Assembly (NCBI GenBank): GCA_025331435.1
Contig: JAIWNI010000001.1
Coordinates: 62,001 to 126,000 of the forward strand
Length of the DNA stretch: 64,000 nt
Direction: 5' to 3'
From: Choanephora cucurbitarum
Lineage: Eukaryota; Mucoromycota; Mucoromycetes; Mucorales; Choanephoraceae
Shown here: in pieces, positions 58,924 through 64,000 of the stretch
Layout: each line of letters begins with the position of its first letter
How positions within the stretch are numbered: position 1 is the stretch's first letter
Translations under genes and position numbers: made by a program
The notes under the pieces: generated by a model
Seen by the model: the letters and a program-made list of their open reading frames with translations, nothing else
Database searches by the model: none
Told to the model about the DNA's origin: nothing

Positions 58924-59940
58924 TTAGTTCATTTGAACATCTTCACTTCCTCCCATATAGCTGTCCATATCAGCGTCCAATTGTTCTTCGCTAGGCTTGG
59001 GACGACTATTTCTGTTACGACGGTTGCCATTGGAGTTGCGGTTGTTGTTGTTGTTGCCGCCACGAACAGGACCAGAACGACGAGTGGAAGGTGCAGAGGT
59101 GGCTACAGCAGAAACAAGAGAGGCAACAGTGATACGCATAGGGCGACCTTGTTACGTTTGAGTGTTAGGTTTCGTTTGATTGCTTCGATTTCTAATAAAA
59201 AAAACTTCTCATATTTTATAATATATTACCATCGAGTTCGACATTGTTATATGTATTGCGTGCTCTTTCAGCATCATGACTTGATTGAAAAACGACATCA
59301 GCAATACCAGCAGATTTACCGTTAGGACCAATGTGAAGGAAAGCTCTTTTTAATGGACCCACTTGACCAAAGAGATCCTGATGCAAAATATGAGTAAGAG
59401 GGATATAGAACCATTAAAGAGATGTACTTACATAGAGATCTTTTTCAGTCACATTGAAATGCAAGTTAGCAACAACAAGACTGTTGCTAGCACGGCTAGC
59501 AGCTGGCTTGGGGTTAGAGCGTGTGTTGTTAGTGCGAGCAGGTCTTGATCCATAAGGCTTCATTTGTTGAAGCAATGAAAGTAGTGAGGATTAGGAAACA
59601 CAGCCATACTTTTTTTTTTGTTCAAAATAAGAATAATAAAGGAGGGATAAAAGAAAAAGGAAAAAAAAAAGACACATCATTCAATAAGTATAGCTTTTTC
59701 TTTTTCTTGCTTTCAAGAAAAAAAGCATATAACCCCAAAGGAGACAAAAAACTAGGCAGACATCACAGACAGGCAGAACAAAGCAGAAAGGAAAAGGCAA
59801 ATCATAAACCCTGCGAGCCTTCAAATTTTTCCGTATCTTCACAAAGCTGATTTTTCTTGGGCAAAAATTTCATCGCTCTCATTTAAATTTTCTCTTTCTT
59901 TGCGTATAGTACGTGTCTGCATGCATGTGGTGTGCATAGA

Positions 59941-59971
<31 letters not shown>

Positions 59972-60208
59972 GTATAAGGTATACATATAGATACAGCGTA
60001 TGTGTATGTGTGTATGTATGTATGTGATTATATGAAAAATTTAAGTACATACCGAGCGACCACCAGATGAACGGTTTTTGTTTACACCACCACCAGTAGA
60101 ACGACGAGTGTTAGATTTGTTGTTGTTGTTGTTGTTGTTACGTCTGTTGCTACGGTTTTGAGAGATGACATCGTCAAGAGCCATATCGAGAGCGCCAAGG
60201 TTACTCAT
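58924..60208 (-). CDS. YRA1: mRNA export adaptor Yra1/ALYREF, 4 exons, 217 aa
   Basis: Minus-strand exons are 60053-60208, 59432-59557, 59230-59377 and 58924-59147, introns 495, 54 and 82 nt. The protein is the TREX component that links Sub2/UAP56 and the Mex67 export receptor to mRNA in the nucleus. Both Sub2-binding motifs are visible: N-terminal MALDDVISQNRS and C-terminal SEEQLDADMDSYM. Between them lies one RRM (LVVANLHFNVTEKDLYDLFG, LKRAFLHIGPNGKSAGIAD, NNVELDGRPMRITV). Flanks are R/G/N-rich, with an eight-asparagine run coded by repeated AAC. The acceptor of the long intron (giving PYGSRPARTN after GGRS) is chosen by phase. The intron is the longest in the window. Confidence 0.94.
59941..59965. 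repeat. (TG)n microsatellite in Yra1 intron 1
   Basis: A run of 12 TG units, followed to 60026 by further TGTATG repeats. It lies inside the 495-nt first intron of the Yra1 gene. Confidence 0.95.
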
Positions 60209-61294
60209 TTTGTATATATGTGTGTATAGATTGGTTGGGTGTAGATGGGAGTTAGAAAGGAGAAAAAAAGAGTGAGAAATAAAGAGAGACAGAGACAGAG
60301 GGGGTACGTTTAGTTCAACATAAATAAGACGTCACCTAAAATTTAAATTCTTGCTGACTTTTAAGTTCTAAATTGCCCAATAAACAATCTATCAGGATCC
60401 AGATGACAGTAAGCATTCTCTCTTTTTTTTTTTTATTGCCTTCGAATGCTTCAACCGCAACTAGTGTTATATTCAAATGAGACCTTTTGCTTGGGTCCAG
60501 ATGTTCAAACACCATGGCCTGAAATACTACAGTAGTCGCTTTATTTAAAAGTGCTGATATACTCTTAAATCGAATGGCATTCCAGCGCTTGGAGCGATTG
60601 TCAAATTAGAGGATTTCACTCTTATATCAAGTATACTCTTGAATTGAGTGACTACTGTGGCATATAAATGTTGTTTATAGAGATGCCATTGGGCAAATTT
60701 CATTGATTGTTCCAATGCTATGCTAGGATGTTCTTTATTATTTCCTTCACTTATGCTTAAACACGGATTGCTTTCTCAAAATCGAATTACTTTTCCAACA
60801 CATTCAGCGGGCTGCTCTTGCTGGTAATTAGGCCTTTTTCAAATGCAAATGCTTTCAACAATAAATTAGGGTAATGAAGTTCATTTCTTAAGCTGCTCAG
60901 ATCATTTGCTGGTCTATCATAGCATCACCGCAGAGCTTTAGGGCATCAGCAGACATAAAGTTAAAGTATCGCACTTGCAGACTATGATTTTGACAGAGGT
61001 TTATTTGAGTCTTCAAACCTGGATTAAACCTGGTTTAAATAGGTTTAGGTTTGACCAGATTTGACACTAGGATTTAGATCTTTTGGGTTTGTTTTCTATT
61101 TAAACCAATCATTTTATCTTGGAGAACGCAACTAGTTTGTTTCGTGCAACGAATATGCTAATCACTTCTCAAAAAGGAAACTTCAATTACCAGTGATTTA
61201 CCTTCAAATCCAAGTCTTTTTTTTATTACATTATAATACAAAAGGAATAAATATCTAACTATATATATGTTTTAGAAGCAATACGCTAACACAG
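60209..61294. other. Intergenic, Yra1 promoter and Ilv5 3' region
   Basis: The 1.1-kb spacer lies upstream of Yra1 and downstream of the Ilv5 stop. Near 61010-61080 it has a cluster of variants of AAACCTGGTTTAAA (61016-61100), a local degenerate repeat. No gene is supported. Confidence 0.55.
61016..61060. repeat. Short degenerate repeat cluster
   Basis: Three close variants of AAACCTGG/ATTAAACC/TGGTTTAAATAGGTTTAGG occur in direct and inverted form in about 45 bp. They may form a small hairpin. No function is known. Confidence 0.5.
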
Positions 61295-62568
61295 TTAGTT
61301 CTTGCCAGAGTTTTCAGGTCTGAGTTGACGAACGGTCTTGCCAGTTCTCCAGATTTCAGATTCACGAATTTCTCTCAATTCTTCTTCGAGCTTTTCACGG
61401 TAATCAGGTTGAGAGTTACGGTCAAGAGAACGAGCAGTTTCAGAACCATCTCTGACAGATTGATAGAGCTTTTCAAAGACAGGCTTAGAGGCATGATGGA
61501 AGGGTTTCCACCAGTCAAGAGCACCACGCATGGCAGTAGTAGAACAGTTAGAGTACATCCAATCCATACCACGCTCACCAATCAAGGGATAAAGAGATTG
61601 AGTGGCTTCTTCAACAGTTTCGTTAAAGGCTTCAGAAGGAGAGTGACCATTGGCTCTCAAGACTTCATATTGAGCTTGGAATAAACCTTGAATGGCGCCC
61701 ATTAAGACACCACGTTCACCAAACAAGTCAGAGTACACTTCCTTTTCAAATGTGGTTTCATACATGTAACCTGAACCAATACCAATACCCAAAGCAACTG
61801 TACGTTCTTTAGCCTTACCACTGGCATCTTGGTAGACAGCAAAGGAAGAGTTGATACCACGACCTTCTTGGAACAAACGACGGACAGTGAAACCAGAACC
61901 CTTGGGGGCAACAAGAACAACATCGACACCTTCAGGGGCTTCAATATGGGTCTGATCCTTGTAGACAATAGAGAAACCGTGAGAGAAGTAGAGAGTCTTA
62001 CCAGGAGTGATCAAGGGCTTCATTTGAGGCCAGATTTCCTTTTGATAGGCATCGGACAAGAGGTTCATGACAACAGTACCCTTGTCGACAGCATCCAAGA
62101 CAGGGAACAAGTTCTTGCCGGGAACCCATCCTTCTTCAATAGCTTGTTGGTAAGTCTTACCTTCACGTTGACCAATGATGACATTGACACCATTGTCGCG
62201 CAAATTCAAGGCTTGACCACGACCTTGAGGACCATAACCCAAGACAGCGATGGTATCATCCTTGAAGGTCTCGAGCAACTTTTCCTTGGGGACATCAGCG
62301 CGTTCATAGACAGTTTCTTTAGTACCACCAAAATCAAGAGTCTTCATACCACGTACTTGAGTGTTGATCTATTTAAAGACAATAGGGTTCATATTTTTGA
62401 AAGAGAAATTTGAGTGAAGCATGTCGAATAACTTACAGAAGATTTGACAGCAGTATGTCTGATGTTGTTAGCCAAGACAGACATAGGTCTGGCAACAGCA
62501 AAAGCAGCAGTAGCAGGACGAGAGCGAATAGATGCACGAGCGGCAGCGATGAAAGTGCGGGAAGCCAT
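61295..62568 (-). CDS. ILV5: Ketol-acid reductoisomerase, mitochondrial, 2 exons, 401 aa
   Basis: Minus-strand exons are 62437-62568 and 61295-62368, with a 68-nt intron; the join reads HTAVKSSINTQVRGMKTLDFGG. The enzyme catalyses the second step of valine and isoleucine synthesis, isomerising and reducing acetolactate or acetohydroxybutyrate with NADPH and magnesium. The first 44 residues (ASRTFIAAARASIRSRP) form a mitochondrial presequence. The NADPH loop is VLGYGPQGRGQALNLRDNG; the knotted C-terminal domain holds metal and substrate residues (SDLFGERGVLMGAIQGLFQ, ETVEEATQSLYPLIGERG, YSNCSTTAMRGALDWW). Length matches yeast Ilv5 and class I enzymes with the fungal C-terminal tail. Codons are C-biased as in other highly expressed genes here. 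Confidence 0.97.
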
Positions 62569-63169
62569 GATGAAAATAAAGAAAAGTATGAAATAGAAGA
62601 AAAAGAAAAAACTTGCTTCTACTTTATATGCATCAACAAAAAAGGCTTCTAAACAAATAAAGTCGGAGAATGTTTGTGTTGCCCAATCACTGATAAAGAT
62701 AAGAAATCTGATCAATGCATTTGTTTTATCTTTCTTTGCTCTGATTGGTGTGAGTCATTACTTGTAAAACTAGTCATCACCAAACATATGCTTTATAGCT
62801 TATTTCGAGCTATGGTTGGAGCAGGCTAGTCGTGATTCATTCTTGTGCTATACCATTTGAGCTTCTTCATTATTACTAGTATTGTTTTTCTCATACATGT
62901 ACAAGTGGACCTTATTTACATGCTTTGAATAGAACACAGTAGCCGCTTAAAGTAATGAGACAAAAGTGTTTGACACTTCAGTTGAATGCTTCCTCTCTCT
63001 CTCCACTTCTTTGAGTATATTTGTGCCACTTGTTTTTCGTTGATTGCTCGTCACATTCGACTTAATGTACTGAAGATACACCCAATAGAATTCAGTTTTT
63101 GGTTCTAATGCATATATAGTATTTATCTTGTTTTGGTTATATCAAAGTATGAGTGAGAAGAGAGTTTCT
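62569..63169. other. Ilv5 upstream region
   Basis: This stretch holds the Ilv5 promoter and a spacer up to the decayed FAD monooxygenase copy. Pyrimidine tracts (62990-63012) and A/T runs are seen; no gene is supported. Confidence 0.5.
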
Positions 63170-63624
63170 TGTTCAGACCAAGCTAAAAAAAAAAAAGATA
63201 GTCCAAGTAAACAGAATCTTACATTTCACAAACTTGTTGTTGTGGAAGATTACTATCAGCAAATGATAGTTCATGGCATGAAGGCAGTTCAAATGTCTCA
63301 TGAAGCTTCTATTAGTATGCACATAAACTCAGATAGCTCTAGTTTGGTTAGCAAGTCAATTTGCCTTCAAGTAGTCAGCAGTAAAAGATGATACAAAAGG
63401 TCAAGCTTAACAAAGTGCATTTATATCTATAATTAAAGAGCGTGTATCTTCCTTTTCTCTGTGAATGAAAAAGAAGCAAAATAAAGAAAGAGCATATTAC
63501 ATGTATAAAGGAATATGGGTTTTTGAGAAAAGTATCATTACTGTAACTGTATCGGTAAGAAGTTACCTACAATAACCGTCTATGACAAAGAACACAGATA
63601 AGTCAAGTATTCATAATGCATGCA
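63170..63624 (+). pseudogene. Decayed inverted copy of FAD monooxygenase 3' end
   Basis: Plus-strand sequence matching the C-terminal 70 or so codons and 3' flank of the monooxygenase at 41011-42368. Matching peptides are EDYYQQMIVHGMKAVQMSHEA against EDYYHQMIPRGVKAVKESHEA, and SLVSKSICL read in a shifted frame against LVWLASQFT. A one-base insertion (GATAGCTCTA against GATGCTCTA) breaks the frame near 63334. There is no upstream part of the gene. The 3'-flank portion (63411-63624) is almost identical to the resident copy, while the coding portion is diverged. Confidence 0.85.
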
Positions 63625-64000
63625 ATCTGAAATACTTACTGGGATGTTATATTTATCACGTCTAATAGTAAATGAAAAGCAGCAAGAAATAACGCTTGTG
63701 TTTTCAGGATTAGGACTTCTTAGTAAGCATGAAGTCAAGACAGCCTTTTGTCCTGGGTCAAAAGCAATATTACCATATTTCTATCAAACAGATGGCAAAA
63801 TTATTTTCTCTCTTTCTCTTGTTGCATTAGCTTTAGAGTCTTACCTCCCAATAGTTGACAGCAGATTCTTCTGCCATCAGTTCATAGATACACAAGCGTC
63901 CTTCTCGCAAGTTTTCAATTGGTACATTAACCAACGCAGCAAATTCTTTGTTGCCTTTGTAGATTTCACCTGTACGACGCCATAAACAAGCAGGTATACC
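63580..64000 (-). CDS. PAS-domain transcription factor of AcuK/Ert1 type, C-terminal part (cut by window edge)
   Basis: Two minus-strand exons are visible: 63845 to beyond 64000, and 63580-63780, with a 64-nt intron. The upstream exon reads LWRRTGEIYKGNKEFAAL, VPIENLREGRLCIYELM and AEESAVNYWE, and the downstream one KYGNIAFDPGQKAVLTSCLL and SFTIRRDKYNIP. This is the PAS region of the Zn2Cys6 regulators AcuK/AcuM/Ert1/Rds2, which control gluconeogenesis and non-fermentable carbon use. The zinc cluster lies outside the window. The last 15 or so residues, from IPVSISDCMHYEYL to the stop, run into the duplicated monooxygenase 3' flank and do not look like the normal family end. Confidence 0.85.

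Noticed and set aside
63150..63180. Same-strand similarity of TTCTTGTTCAGACCAAGC to 41493-41512
   Set aside because: The rest of this duplication is inverted, so a short direct match is probably chance.

Overview
The window is nuclear DNA of a fungus, most likely one of the Mucoromycota (a Mucorales-type mould). The reasons are AT-rich spacers, dense and mostly short introns, fungal-type genes (Mdm34 of ERMES, Sel1-repeat giant, rhodanese-PTP, AcuK/Ert1-type regulator), and housekeeping proteins closest by eye to early-diverging fungi. The species cannot be fixed from the sequence alone. I reconstructed 24 protein-coding genes exon by exon (23 complete, one cut by the right edge) and two gene fragments. 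Of 64 coding introns, 60 are 45-94 nt. The four long ones (about 200-495 nt) are all in RPL35, RPL43 and the Yra1/ALYREF gene.

Layout. 0-9 kb: a bZIP factor, NAD(P)HX epimerase, a GPP-type HAD phosphatase, mitochondrial uL30m and a 10-exon GCP5 gamma-tubulin complex gene. 8.7-12.7 kb is gene-poor. 12.7-30 kb: a 1638-residue Sel1-repeat protein, a mucin-like single-pass membrane protein, DNA polymerase alpha catalytic subunit and Mdm34. 30-36 kb: a rhodanese-PTP phosphatase, then a striking 2.76-kb inverted duplication whose right arm is the 3' two thirds of an NmrA-like gene and whose left arm is a headless copy of it. 37-42 kb: NIF3, a short/branched-chain acyl-CoA dehydrogenase and an FAD monooxygenase. 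44-50 kb: RPL32, a cyclophilin with an internal insertion, a Ser/Thr kinase and a YeiH-family membrane protein of bacterial type. 51-62.6 kb: HSP90, RPL35, a kelch-BTB protein, RPL43, Yra1/ALYREF and ketol-acid reductoisomerase. 63-64 kb: a decayed inverted copy of the 3' end of the FAD monooxygenase gene, lying against and apparently supplying the stop codon of an AcuK/Ert1-like PAS transcription factor that runs off the window.

Genes are packed tightly where present (stop-to-stop or start-to-stop gaps of about 80-160 bp) and are not in operons. The themes are ordinary eukaryotic housekeeping: translation (uL30m, eL32, uL29, eL43), mRNA export (Yra1), replication (Pol alpha), mitochondrial contact sites and metabolism (Mdm34, Ilv5, acyl-CoA dehydrogenase), and signalling (PTP, kinase). 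I see no CRISPR, integrated virus or intact transposon. The most interesting structures are the two inverted segmental duplications, the long introns restricted to RNA/ribosome genes, a shared promoter motif pair at RPL35 and RPL43, and a tandem acidic repeat in the Pol alpha N-terminus.
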